From: Nitrososphaerota archaeon | Lineage (GTDB): Archaea; Thermoproteota; Nitrososphaeria; Nitrososphaerales; Nitrosopumilaceae | Direction: 5' to 3' | Assembly: GCA_028867785.1 (NCBI GenBank) | Contig: JAGWFS010000012.1 | Span: 1 to 58,910 of the forward strand | DNA length: 58,910 nucleotides | In this document: positions 44,325 through 52,029 of the stretch, piece by piece | Numbering within the stretch: position 1 is the first letter of the stretch | How the letters are laid out: every line of letters begins with the position of its first letter | Translations under genes and position numbers: made by a program | Notes under the pieces: generated by a model | Database searches by the model: none | Told to the model about the DNA's origin: nothing | The model's input: only the letters and a program-made list of their open reading frames with translations

Positions 44325-44621
44325 GTGATAGGCCTATCAAAAGGACAGGAGATTTCTGCCAAACTCAAAGTTTGGAGCAAGATGGGTTCAGGAATACTGT
44401 ATTTGCTCAATACCGGAATTTCCTTTGAAATCTCAGGAAAAGGTATTGCCCTTGAGCTAAACTATGACGAGCTAACACTTGTAAAAGAAATTAAAAAAGA
44501 ATCGATCTTGATCTCGTGGAAAGAGAACACAGAGACATATGATATAGAGTTTAATCTCAAAAATGCAAGTGAAGTTGCTCAGAAAATAATCAGATATCAA
44601 AATGAAAGGTTAGCTCGTTGA
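44325..44621 (+). CDS. PH/GRAM-like small cytoplasmic protein
   Basis: 98 residues from GTG 44325, chosen because a TATA-like ttttatgat (about 44298-44306) lies about 22-25 bp upstream; a longer frame from 44211 would overlap the divergent gene. Strand pattern GSGILYLLNTGISFEISG, ELNYDELTLVKEI, SILISWKEN, then a helix NASEVAQKIIRYQNERL, matches a PH/GRAM fold. Function unknown. Followed by a clear stem-loop terminator. Confidence 0.68.
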   Translation: MIGLSKGQEISAKLKVWSKMGSGILYLLNTGISFEISGKGIALELNYDELTLVKEIKKESILISWKENTETYDIEFNLKNASEVAQKIIRYQNERLAR

Positions 44622-44657
44622 ATTTATGAAATTGTCAACCAGTGAGATTAATCGAAC

Positions 44658-44705
44658 GTTGCATAACAGGCACAAAAATGAATCCTTATGCAACATTTTT
44701 TAATT
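44658..44705 (+). terminator. Stem-loop plus T run terminator
   Basis: Arms GTTGCATAA (44658-44666) and TTATGCAAC (44686-44694), a perfect 9-bp stem, followed by ATTTTTTAATTTTT. 37 bp behind the PH-like gene stop. Confidence 0.75.
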
Positions 44706-44767
44706 TTTATAATTTTTTGGTAAACCTTTTATTTTCTGCCTTGTTGCTAGTCAACTCTAATCCTAAT

Positions 44768-44800
44768 GTTTTTTAGTCAACTACAATCCAGTGGTCTAAA
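44768..44800 (-). repeat. Stop-associated intergenic element
   Basis: Minus strand TTTAGACCACTGGATTGTAG then TTGACTAAAAAAC. Lies 8 bp downstream of the stop of the frameshifted gene at 44808. Confidence 0.65.
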
Positions 44801-44807
44801 CTTGAAA

Positions 44808-45679
44808 CTATGAAGTAATGGAAGACGTGGAATTAAAACAAGCAAAAACTTCCCTCATACTTGCATGATATATAGGAGACGCATCGGTTCCACAATAAAG
44901 TATTCTCCCTATGTTTCTGTTTTCAGAATCAAATTTGTCTACAATGATTATCTGGTTGTTGATTCCTCTGCCCATGGCTAGATATTCTACATCATTTTTG
45001 CTACTAGGAAAGTTTGGATCTTTCTTGAGGTACCAATCAGTGGGAAACGAATTGACGCATACATGGCTATACATATGCATCATCATCGATACTTCTGGAA
45101 AGTTTTGCGTCTTGTTGATTAATTCAAACTCTGCTTCGTTTCCAAGAAAAGTGCCTTTGAGTGTTGGGTCGACATAAGACATTTTTCCATTTGTCAATAC
45201 TACATAGTAGACCAAGTAAACTATTTCATGTCCATTGTTTGATTGTTCGTGACCTCCTAGTGGACAATCGGCAATGGGAAAAATATTACCAAGTCTTGTC
45301 CGCTCGATGCATCATAAATTGTACTGCCGACTTGCCCTCCAGCACTTGCCTCTTCTGTGAGCGGTACTTTCCACACGTATTGGTCATGTGGATAGTTCGG
45401 TAGATTCTCTTGGTACAAATCTGTATCTCGGAGTGTGTTTTGGTTAACTACATAGACTTGGCCTGTTTTATGTATGTGTAACAATTCCATGTTGTTGAGA
45501 TCATAGCTGGACAGATTAGGGTCAAATTTTTTCATCATTATGATAAGAGTGTCCTTATCTACAAGTTCTGGAATCGGTCCTTGGCTTGAGGTTCTTACAT
45601 AAATTAACAAGAAAGCAAAGACTACACCAATCACAAGAAGTGACAACGTAGAAATTCGAACAATAGTTTTAGTTTTCAA
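44808..45679 (-). pseudogene. Secreted/anchored protein gene split by a frameshift
   Basis: Frame 1 (TTG 45679 to 45257) begins with a signal anchor (MKTKTIVRISTLSLLVIG) and ends FFPLPIVH. Frame 2 to 44808 continues naturally: adding one T to the five-T run at 45279-45283 (A on the plus strand) gives ...VIFFPIADCPLGGHE and then an uninterrupted path into the second frame (YYVVLTNGKMSYV...). The rebuilt protein would be about 290 residues with three to four cysteines. No recognised family and no C-x16-C module. The break may be a real mutation, a switch, or an error in the sequence. Class A promoter upstream. Confidence 0.72.
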
Positions 45680-45703
45680 AATATGTTATCAATCAACCTA
45701 CAA

Positions 45704-45745
45704 ACTTTAAAAAAGTGGTGTAGATTTTCACAGTAAGATTCTTCC
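45704..45745 (-). promoter_or_regulatory. Class A promoter (44808 gene)
   Basis: Minus strand GGAAGAATCTTACTGTGAAA, then ATCTACACCACTTTTTTAAAG. TATA centre 31 bp before TTG 45679. Best-preserved form together with 49302. Confidence 0.72.
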
Positions 45746-45779
45746 AAAATCAAGCCTACTCATGCATTTCCGAACAAAT

Positions 45780-45813
45780 GTTTTTTAGTCAACTGCAATC
45801 CAGTGGTCTAAAT
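45780..45813 (-). repeat. Stop-associated intergenic element
   Basis: Minus strand TTTAGACCACTGGATTGCAG then TTGACTAAAAAAC; the TAG is the stop codon of the 45808 gene. About 115 bp from here to the next promoter are shared with 49302-49410. Confidence 0.7.
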
Positions 45814-46434
45814 ACGAATTTTTATCTTATAAAATACAATTAGTGATGTAATGCCTATTAATAAAACCGGAATTGTGAGAGGAAATTCTTGTACGGTTTG
45901 CGAGTTAGATTCAGGTAATGAAAAAGTTGCGTATAAGCTACTAGATAACTCTGCTCTTATTGGCGGAGGATATATTGTACAGCCATGGTCTACAAATCCA
46001 AACAATAAGACAGATGGATTGATTTGAGAGCTATTAAGCCCTACCACAAGAGGATATATTCCACATGTATCTGGGAGGGAAAATTCAAAGAGTCCTTTTA
46101 GATTGTTCTTTGCAGTTATGGTATAGTCTATCACAGTACTATTGTTATCAAGCACAATGGAAGTTTTATTTGGTATCATCGATATATCGGGTACGTTATA
46201 GTGCAGATTGGATTCTGTTTGATTTGTATCAAAGACATTTAACGGTGCAAGTATCATGGTTTGATTGTGTAGACTCGTACTGAATGTTACGTACAAGTGT
46301 CCTACAGAATTAGGTTCCATATACAATATTCTTCTGGTATGTGATGACAGTCCATATACCGGAGATATCAGCATAAAAGATAGTAGTATGATTCCAATAC
46401 TGATTGAGAAAATTGAAAGGTGTAGTATTTTCAT
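45808..46434 (-). CDS. Secreted single-domain protein with QEF-type C-terminal anchor
   Basis: 208 residues. Signal MKILHLSIFSISIGIIL. One domain (about 30-160; LYMEPNSVGHLYVTFS, YTITAKNNLKGLFEFSL, CGIYPLVVGLNSSQINPS) is the same as the C-terminal domain of 23948 and two copies in 56333. The tail VQEFPLTIPVLLIGITSL, IVFYKIKIRI is homologous to the PEF tails of 31746 and 33218, with Q in place of P. Third gene of the 49277-to-45808 operon, 3 bp behind 46438. Confidence 0.8.
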   Translation of the reverse strand: MKILHLSIFSISIGIILLSFMLISPVYGLSSHTRRILYMEPNSVGHLYVTFSTSLHNQTMILAPLNVFDTNQTESNLHYNVPDISMIPNKTSIVLDNNSTVIDYTITAKNNLKGLFEFSLPDTCGIYPLVVGLNSSQINPSVLLFGFVDHGCTIYPPPIRAELSSSLYATFSLPESNSQTVQEFPLTIPVLLIGITSLIVFYKIKIRI

Positions 46435-46437
46435 TCC

Positions 46438-47691
46438 TTAACCTCCGGTAGAGTTGGTAACTGTAAAGTGTCGTATTGCGACATGTCCCCATTCATCCCC
46501 GCCAACTACTGTATAAACGCCAGAATTGAAGGGCTGGAAATTTCCATTTTCCAAGACATGACTGTATGCTACATTATATCTCATTTCTATCATTTTAGGA
46601 CATGAAAACACATAGGAATCTGTTGACTCGCATTCTGTGATAGCCCTACTGCCCAGTGACTGGAATGCAAAGCTCTTGAAAGAGGCGTTGAAAGGACCAC
46701 ATGGAGGTTGGAAATAAAATGATAGTGACTTTTTGTCTGTCATGTTTTGCTCGGTATAGTAACCATCCAGTATTGTAATACCAATTGGTAGAAAGGAGCA
46801 GCCGCCAGAACCCAGACCATTTATTGGCCAGTTATCCTGCACAGGCAAAGTTAGTTGCTGAGGACTAGTGTTGTTAAGTGAGACATCTATTCCTATTGCC
46901 TGTCCAGATTGTATTGAGGTAGAATTTGTAGAAAGATACAGTTTGAGTGCAGATAACGAGGTTTGATTTGTAGTTACTATTTCCTTTGCCCATCCTCTAG
47001 CCATTAATTTCTGAGCCGCATCAGGTTTCACACATGCAGGAAAATCATCCTCTGATTTTATTACAAGAGTTAATCCATCTGCACACTTGACATCTTCAGC
47101 CTTGATTCCTGACTTGAACTGCTGTAGAGGATCAAGAGCAATCCTAGCAACAGTGCCACCCCCGCCATAGGCATTTTCGGGTTTAGACCCAGTCTGATTT
47201 GAAATTGCAAACTGGAATGGTTGCGATATTTTCCCATCGTAGCCAGGTTGGGCAGGATCGGTCAGGTTGAATATGTGATACGAAAATCTAATTTTTCCAT
47301 TGGCCGTTCCGGACTCTGTTGCTATAAAAGTAGCAGTATAATCAGGAGCCGTCGTAGTAAAGTTCTGCCCGGGATCTAATTTTTGGTACCAGCCTACCCC
47401 GGCACAGAACAAACCGCTTTTTGTTTTTATTTTGGCATGATAATCAAAGGTTACAGTCAAAATTTCCGCTTGTTTATCTGTAGCGGAGCATTTGCCCCCT
47501 TCCACCCATATTGGGCCAGTTGAATTGTTTACAAGTGTTGCCGTAACAGTGAATGTATCTCCGAGTTTAACAGCAGATGGTTGTACTTTGATATTTTGAA
47601 CGTACATATCATCGTCCGCGTGAGCCTGGCCAAGATTTAGGAATAAAAAGAAAACCACGATTATGATGAGTGAAAGATGCAGCGTTTTCAT
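46438..47691 (-). CDS. Secreted surface protein with C-x16-C module and GDEWG domain
   Basis: 417 residues. The first 55 residues (MKTLHLSLIIIVV..., DDMYVQNIKVQP) are nearly identical to the 16699 protein, also at DNA level (about 110 bp), but later parts differ. Beta-sandwich to about 165, module about 186-235 (MARGWA), then the GDEWG domain (about 240-417; QSGQAIGIDVSLNNT, VVGGDEWGHVAIRHFTV) shared with 29127. Middle gene of a tightly packed operon (2 bp and 3 bp gaps). A clear example of domain exchange between paralogues. Confidence 0.83.
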   Translation of the reverse strand: MKTLHLSLIIIVVFFLFLNLGQAHADDDMYVQNIKVQPSAVKLGDTFTVTATLVNNSTGPIWVEGGKCSATDKQAEILTVTFDYHAKIKTKSGLFCAGVGWYQKLDPGQNFTTTAPDYTATFIATESGTANGKIRFSYHIFNLTDPAQPGYDGKISQPFQFAISNQTGSKPENAYGGGGTVARIALDPLQQFKSGIKAEDVKCADGLTLVIKSEDDFPACVKPDAAQKLMARGWAKEIVTTNQTSLSALKLYLSTNSTSIQSGQAIGIDVSLNNTSPQQLTLPVQDNWPINGLGSGGCSFLPIGITILDGYYTEQNMTDKKSLSFYFQPPCGPFNASFKSFAFQSLGSRAITECESTDSYVFSCPKMIEMRYNVAYSHVLENGNFQPFNSGVYTVVGGDEWGHVAIRHFTVTNSTGG

Positions 47692-47693
47692 TT

Positions 47694-49277
47694 TTATGGC
47701 ACGTTCCAGTTTAGTATAATTTTTTGAGGCACAACAAAGTGCTTTCCACCAACATCTTCACTTACCAAGATGTGGTACGTACCAGAATGCGGTGCGCTGT
47801 GAGTCAGCACTCCAACAGGAATGTAATAGGGCTGTGTGGCATTTAGTAGAAAACTTGGAGTTGGTATTATTACAGAAAGCCAAGGCGGTAGTGGAGTTGT
47901 GGAGTTTCCCTCAAAGCTTCCAAGTACAGCCAGTCTTACTGGAAGGCTTCCGCTGTTGTTAGCTGGATCATATACCACTATTCCCATCGTAGACAGCATT
48001 CCTCCGTTTCCGCCAAGTACATTCTGATCATCTAAAGAAATTGGACTTGCGCCCTGAAGCACTGTAGAATTATTGTCTACCTGCACTCCCAAAATCTTTG
48101 TCATATGAATGCCATCTGCAGATGCTGTAATTACAAGCGGGTCTTTTGCGCCAGCATTTTCCTTTGGGTTATCCGAAATTGAAACACCTGCAGTCATAAC
48201 CCTTGCAACGGTGCCATCAGGTCCTGCAGTTATGATGCTTGGAAATGCCTTTGCCCATACCCCCTTGGGACCATTAACACTCAAGATGACTCTGGTTTTT
48301 TGCGCAGATGACAATGTCGTATCAAGATAATCATTTGTAGGACCAGATGCACAGTTGTTCTTCTCAACACAGAAAGATCTGAAATTATGCTCTATGCCAC
48401 CAAGATGCATGCCAATGCCACTATACGGTTTTACTGTAAGATGCACTTCTGCAAGTGTAGTATTTTCAAACAATGTCTTTGTGTTTGTGGTATAGTCTTC
48501 TACCCATCCATCCCCGGTTATTGGGATCACGTACTCGCCTGGTTTTGCATCAGGGCTTGTACTAATTCCAAGAGCAATTGTTCTTGACAGGTTCCCTTCA
48601 AGTTGTGGAGGAAATACCCATGTTGTGATTCCGCCAGGCACTGCTCCATGCAGTTGAAGTAGTTGTGTATAATATGTGCCACTGAATCCAAGTGGAGCCT
48701 GAAGCAGAGTTGCGTTACCTTGCTCTAGAGTGACATACATCTTGGTTACGTTTTCAAACATTTGTGCCGATGGCGGCATTGGTAGTACGGAGGGGTCAAA
48801 ACAGTTGTTTCTTTGGATAGTATCCAAAAGAGTCTGGCTCGAGTTGCTAGTTGGATACAACTGATAGTTTATTCCATTATTTTCATCATAGGATAATATT
48901 GTACAGCGCATCTTGGCGTCATTTTCATAGACGGTAAAGTTAGAAACACTTACTGGAATTTGGAGGTCTATTGTCCTAGAGGTTGGAGGATACTTTGTAT
49001 CATTGTATATAGCGCGCGGAGGAGAAAAAGACACCAATTGTTCCCCCTTTCCTCCATAGTATTCTATTTCATCTTGTGAGTTTGGGTATTTTTCAAGAAA
49101 TATTTTTACCGCTTGTACGTTTTTGGCAGCATCAATCAATTTTTTGTTTACATCATTCCTCGGCATGTTTTGGACCGCAGAGTCGTGGAAAACAGGGTTC
49201 AAAATTATGTATGTGCCAAATACGGTTAGCGTTGCCATTCCTCCAATGATTATCATTACAACATGTAGAATTTTCAC
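47694..49277 (-). CDS. Secreted multi-domain beta protein
   Basis: 527 residues. GTG start at 49277 with the TATA box 30 bp upstream. Hydrophobic N-terminus MKILHVVMIIIGGMATL, then a helical AVKIFLEKYPNSQ motif (about 55-67) also found in 50017. Beta domains follow. One (about 340-410; VWAKAFPSIITAGPDGTVAR) is shared with 55171 (VKIVQSTVEAGPEGATAK). A C-terminal Ig-like domain ends SGTYHILVSEDVGGKHFVV. No C-x16-C module. Heads a three-gene operon. Confidence 0.8.
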   Translation of the reverse strand: MKILHVVMIIIGGMATLTVFGTYIILNPVFHDSAVQNMPRNDVNKKLIDAAKNVQAVKIFLEKYPNSQDEIEYYGGKGEQLVSFSPPRAIYNDTKYPPTSRTIDLQIPVSVSNFTVYENDAKMRCTILSYDENNGINYQLYPTSNSSQTLLDTIQRNNCFDPSVLPMPPSAQMFENVTKMYVTLEQGNATLLQAPLGFSGTYYTQLLQLHGAVPGGITTWVFPPQLEGNLSRTIALGISTSPDAKPGEYVIPITGDGWVEDYTTNTKTLFENTTLAEVHLTVKPYSGIGMHLGGIEHNFRSFCVEKNNCASGPTNDYLDTTLSSAQKTRVILSVNGPKGVWAKAFPSIITAGPDGTVARVMTAGVSISDNPKENAGAKDPLVITASADGIHMTKILGVQVDNNSTVLQGASPISLDDQNVLGGNGGMLSTMGIVVYDPANNSGSLPVRLAVLGSFEGNSTTPLPPWLSVIIPTPSFLLNATQPYYIPVGVLTHSAPHSGTYHILVSEDVGGKHFVVPQKIILNWNVP

Positions 49278-49301
49278 ACCTGACTAGTGCGGTACAACCA
49301 T

Positions 49302-49345
49302 GGTTTAAAAAACTGGCGTATATTTTCACAGTAAGATTCTTCGAA
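49302..49345 (-). promoter_or_regulatory. Class A promoter (47694 operon)
   Basis: Minus strand CGAAGAATCTTACTGTGAAA, then ATATACGCCAGTTTTTTAAACC. TATA centre 30 bp before GTG 49277, consistent with a leaderless message. Confidence 0.75.
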
Positions 49346-49378
49346 AATCAAGCTTATTCGTGTATTCCCGGACAAATG

Positions 49379-49410
49379 TTTTTTAGTCAACTGCAATACG
49401 ATGGTCTAAA
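49379..49410 (-). repeat. Stop-associated intergenic element
   Basis: Minus strand TTTAGACCATCGTATTGCAG then TTGACTAAAA; contains the TAG stop of the 49406 gene. Confidence 0.65.
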
Positions 49411-49689
49411 CATGAGTATGCCTGAAACTAGCATTTTTTGGTTTTCGCAACCAATGGATCAAGAAACCTATGCTACCAATTGTCATCACAATTCCGCCAT
49501 AAATTGTTAAATAAATAAGAGATACAATCTGCCCATCAGCGCATCCATATGGCAATCCCCTTGGAGGAAACAGTTGTGGAAGAATTCCATGTACACATTC
49601 TAACAGACTGTGCTCGTATAGATTATACCCATATGTTGTAAAAAAAGAACCCCTATTATCGAAATTATCAAAAGATACAAAGTTTTCAA
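49406..49689 (-). pseudogene. Small membrane protein gene with a frameshift in a T7 run
   Basis: From TTG 49689 the frame reads MKTLYLLIISIIGVLF, the usual signal sequence, but stops after 29 codons. One extra T in the seven-T run (plus-strand A at 49640-49646) joins it to the other frame, which reads TTYGYNLYEHSLLECVHGIL, then a transmembrane helix (LIYLTIYGGIVMTIGSIGFL) and HWLRKPK. The rebuilt protein has about 94 residues, two membrane helices, similar in plan to 50487. A class A promoter 31 bp before TTG supports this start. Could be inactivation, slippage control or a sequencing error. Confidence 0.7.
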
Positions 49690-49713
49690 AATACACCATC
49701 ATTCATCCTTCAA

Positions 49714-49752
49714 ACCTTAAAAAACTGACGTAGATTTTCATCGTAATTCATC
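49714..49752 (-). promoter_or_regulatory. Class A promoter (49406 gene)
   Basis: Minus strand ACGATGAAAATCTACGTCAG, then TTTTTTAAGG. TATA centre 31 bp before TTG 49689. Confidence 0.7.
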
Positions 49753-49780
49753 ATATAGAGTAAAATGTAGTCAATCGTCA

Positions 49781-50020
49781 TTTTCATTTTCTGATGTTAT
49801 TTTCCTTAAGGCGTCTGAATACAACAAATCCAACTCCTATCACGATCATGATGACAACTATAGTTATGATGGCACTATCAAAAGAAAAGAAGGTTATGCA
49901 GTTAGGCACAGGCGCATGTGGATTAAGCGTCAGATGTTCTTCACAAGCAGCGTATGCTGATTTCAAAAAAGATACCATAGTAATACTGATAGCAATTATT
50001 GCAAGATGGCTAGTTTTCAT
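49781..50020 (-). repeat. 240-bp dispersed duplication, copy B
   Basis: Partner of 16437-16676; six mismatches. The match covers the small gene from its start codon through its stop. Confidence 0.9.
49784..50020 (-). CDS. Small secreted/membrane protein, duplicate copy B
   Basis: 78 residues from ATG 50020, which overlaps the TGA of the 50017 gene. Same signal peptide, two-cysteine external segment and transmembrane helix as the copy at 16440; the changes are I to F, T to A and V to I, all conservative. Here it is the last of four minus-strand genes. The operon context differs from copy A, so the gene was copied without its neighbours. Confidence 0.8.
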   Translation of the reverse strand: MKTSHLAIIAISITMVSFLKSAYAACEEHLTLNPHAPVPNCITFFSFDSAIITIVVIMIVIGVGFVVFRRLKENNIRK

Positions 50021-50490
50021 TTTAAGCACCTTTGTCGGTCCAACGCTGTCTCAAACGGAACCAGACTCTGATTATTCTTGTAATATGCCTGCCAGTATAG
50101 AGCCCCCATTGAAGAAATCCCTGCCGTCGTCGTACATACGAGTCTTATTTTATCAACCTGACGCAGGCTTGAATTCATCGGAATAACAAGCATGAGAGTG
50201 GAATATTGGGAGGATTTCAGACTGCCACCTCCGATAACGGTAGAATTAACCGAATAAAGTACCGCAGTGTAGGGTCCGTATTGATTTGAAACAGAAACTA
50301 CTGCATTTGGATACTTTGCAAGAAATGCCTTTACAAAATCAAGATCGGCCGTAGCACCAATCACGTCTTCTCCCGCAGGGGCGGAGTGGTGAATATTGGA
50401 TGGTGTGGATGTAAGAGACAATGCTAGAAACAACGCAAGGGCGGCAACAATACCACCTCCTGCGATTAAAGAAAGACGTATAGGTTTCAT
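50017..50490 (-). CDS. Secreted small protein with KYPN motif
   Basis: 157 residues from ATG 50490 (overlaps the TGA of 50487). Signal anchor MKPIRLSLIAGGGIVAALAL, then LDFVKAFLAKYPNAVV (about 50-65), like 47694, and a beta-rich domain ending in DRQRCLK. Two cysteines. No module. Coupled with its neighbours through ATGA on both sides. Confidence 0.75.
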   Translation of the reverse strand: MKPIRLSLIAGGGIVAALALFLALSLTSTPSNIHHSAPAGEDVIGATADLDFVKAFLAKYPNAVVSVSNQYGPYTAVLYSVNSTVIGGGSLKSSQYSTLMLVIPMNSSLRQVDKIRLVCTTTAGISSMGALYWQAYYKNNQSLVPFETALDRQRCLK

Positions 50491-50735
50491 TTCCTTTTTT
50501 GAATCTGCCCTGATGCCATGAGGTATATTCCAAGTAGGGTTAAAACCAAACCTGGAATTCCAAAAGGTAGAAGAGACCACGGATCCTCGGTAGGACAACT
50601 GGTTCCTGGCTTGCTACATGTTTTTTCCATATATTCTTCATGTTGAAAATTTCCAGCAAGGTAAATTCCAGTCAATGCCAGAAAGAAACAACCTGCAGAA
50701 AGAATTGAAATGGTTGAAAGATGTAAAATTTTCAT
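50487..50735 (-). CDS. Small two-helix membrane protein
   Basis: 82 residues: MKILHLSTISILSAGCFFL helix, an external loop with two cysteines (CSKPGTSC, about 40-47), a second helix (PGLVLTLLGIYLMAS) and a KRK end. Similar plan to the frameshifted 49406 gene. Between 50745 and 50017 in the operon, ATGA overlap downstream. Confidence 0.72.
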   Translation of the reverse strand: MKILHLSTISILSAGCFFLALTGIYLAGNFQHEEYMEKTCSKPGTSCPTEDPWSLLPFGIPGLVLTLLGIYLMASGQIQKRK

Positions 50736-50744
50736 TGTTCCAAG

Positions 50745-51878
50745 TCATATACTTGCAGGGGCAATTATTTCGATCTTTTCTGCTCCATCCGTAAATGGTA
50801 TAGTGATGATTCGTGCAGTTATTGATTTTATTTCCGTATACTTGACTTCTTTTCCATCCATTAATACAATAAATTGAGCATCTTGATTGTCATAGGCATT
50901 TTTTGAATCAATTAATGCTCTGGGCACGATTACTGCTAATGTTCCATTATTTGGAGTCGCCAAAGATAATGTAAGAGATTTGGACGTATCAATCTTTGCA
51001 GCAAGAAGTTTGTTACCGTCTCCACTAATGGTGTAGTTTATTGTAAAACCAGAAAAGGTTCCATCACTATGGGTTACGTTAATCTCTTTATTGTATGGCA
51101 ATAGAAAATTTGAATAGGATAAAACGGTGAATCTTTCTGATATTGTTTTTTTGTTGTATGAGACAGTCATGGCATATTCTCCGGGCTTTTCCATTACCGG
51201 TGGTCCATTTATCTGACCCTCTTCGTTGCCCAATTCTGATGATGTAAAGTTCCTATTTATCTGGCCCAATTCTGGCACACAACATAATATGACCCCGACA
51301 TGGGTTTGCCAGATCTTGCTACCTGTGTTGTTGTAGATTGTTACATCTGGTTCCTCGCCGCCATTGACTATCCCATATGCCTTTACCCAGATTGTAAAAT
51401 TCATGGGATGATCGGCAAGATATGCATGAGGGCCTACTACTTGGATGTCTGTGTAAAGTTTCGGATGGTCGGGGTTTGGATATACGAGAAACTCCTTTTC
51501 GACAGACTTGGATCCAACAGAACCTACAATAACATATTTTTGTGGGTGGTTTATTATCCAATCCTCGTTTACGCCAGCATAGAAATCTGTCCCAAAGTGG
51601 TTGTTACAGGTTACATATTTGGCAGTTACATTATAGATAGCCTGAGACCTGTTTGTTGCATTCAATAACGTTATTTTTGGAGTGTTGCACCCCTGGGACT
51701 GGTTGCTGAACCTTAGAACCGGCTGAACCATGTCTCCTGCTTTATACTGCAAGTCAATTCCATCCAATGCCATATTTGAACCGGAAGGATTTGGCCAAAA
51801 GCTTGCAAAGACAAGGGCAACCACAACAGTACCAGCAATTCCTAATCCAGTTATTATTGTCATATAGAGAGCTTTCAT
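50745..51878 (-). CDS. Secreted Ig-like protein with thaumarchaeal C-terminal beta domain
   Basis: 377 residues. Signal/anchor MKALYMTIITGLGIAG. Two Ig-like domains (about 40-130 and 135-255) contain CC pairs (VILCCVPELG). A C-terminal domain (about 275-377; VIVPRALID, FIVLMDGKEVKYTEI, TIPFTDGAEKIEII) matches that of 16699 and 52030 and the domain found before PEFG tails in thaumarchaea. Here it ends without tail. First of four genes; class A promoter. Confidence 0.8.
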   Translation of the reverse strand: MKALYMTIITGLGIAGTVVVALVFASFWPNPSGSNMALDGIDLQYKAGDMVQPVLRFSNQSQGCNTPKITLLNATNRSQAIYNVTAKYVTCNNHFGTDFYAGVNEDWIINHPQKYVIVGSVGSKSVEKEFLVYPNPDHPKLYTDIQVVGPHAYLADHPMNFTIWVKAYGIVNGGEEPDVTIYNNTGSKIWQTHVGVILCCVPELGQINRNFTSSELGNEEGQINGPPVMEKPGEYAMTVSYNKKTISERFTVLSYSNFLLPYNKEINVTHSDGTFSGFTINYTISGDGNKLLAAKIDTSKSLTLSLATPNNGTLAVIVPRALIDSKNAYDNQDAQFIVLMDGKEVKYTEIKSITARIITIPFTDGAEKIEIIAPASI

Positions 51879-51902
51879 TTTCGGTTGGTACTGGACATGT
51901 AT

Positions 51903-51945
51903 GCTTTAAAAAACTGACGCATATTTCCACAGTATCATTCTTCTA
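51903..51945 (-). promoter_or_regulatory. Class A promoter (50745 operon)
   Basis: Minus strand AGAAGAATGATACTGTGGAA, then ATATGCGTCAGTTTTTTAAAGC. TATA centre 29 bp before ATG 51878. Confidence 0.75.
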
Positions 51946-52029
51946 AGAAATTGCCAGTTTACCATAAAGACTTTTTAAAGTATGTTTTTTGTGGTTTAAA
52001 ATAGAATATCGCAAGATTAGTTTCCGTCC

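Noticed and set aside
45216-45256. Separate ribosome-binding site (AGGAGGT) starting a new gene between the two frames at 45216
   Set aside because: It leads only to a four-codon frame; the sequence is part of the frameshift-corrected coding path.
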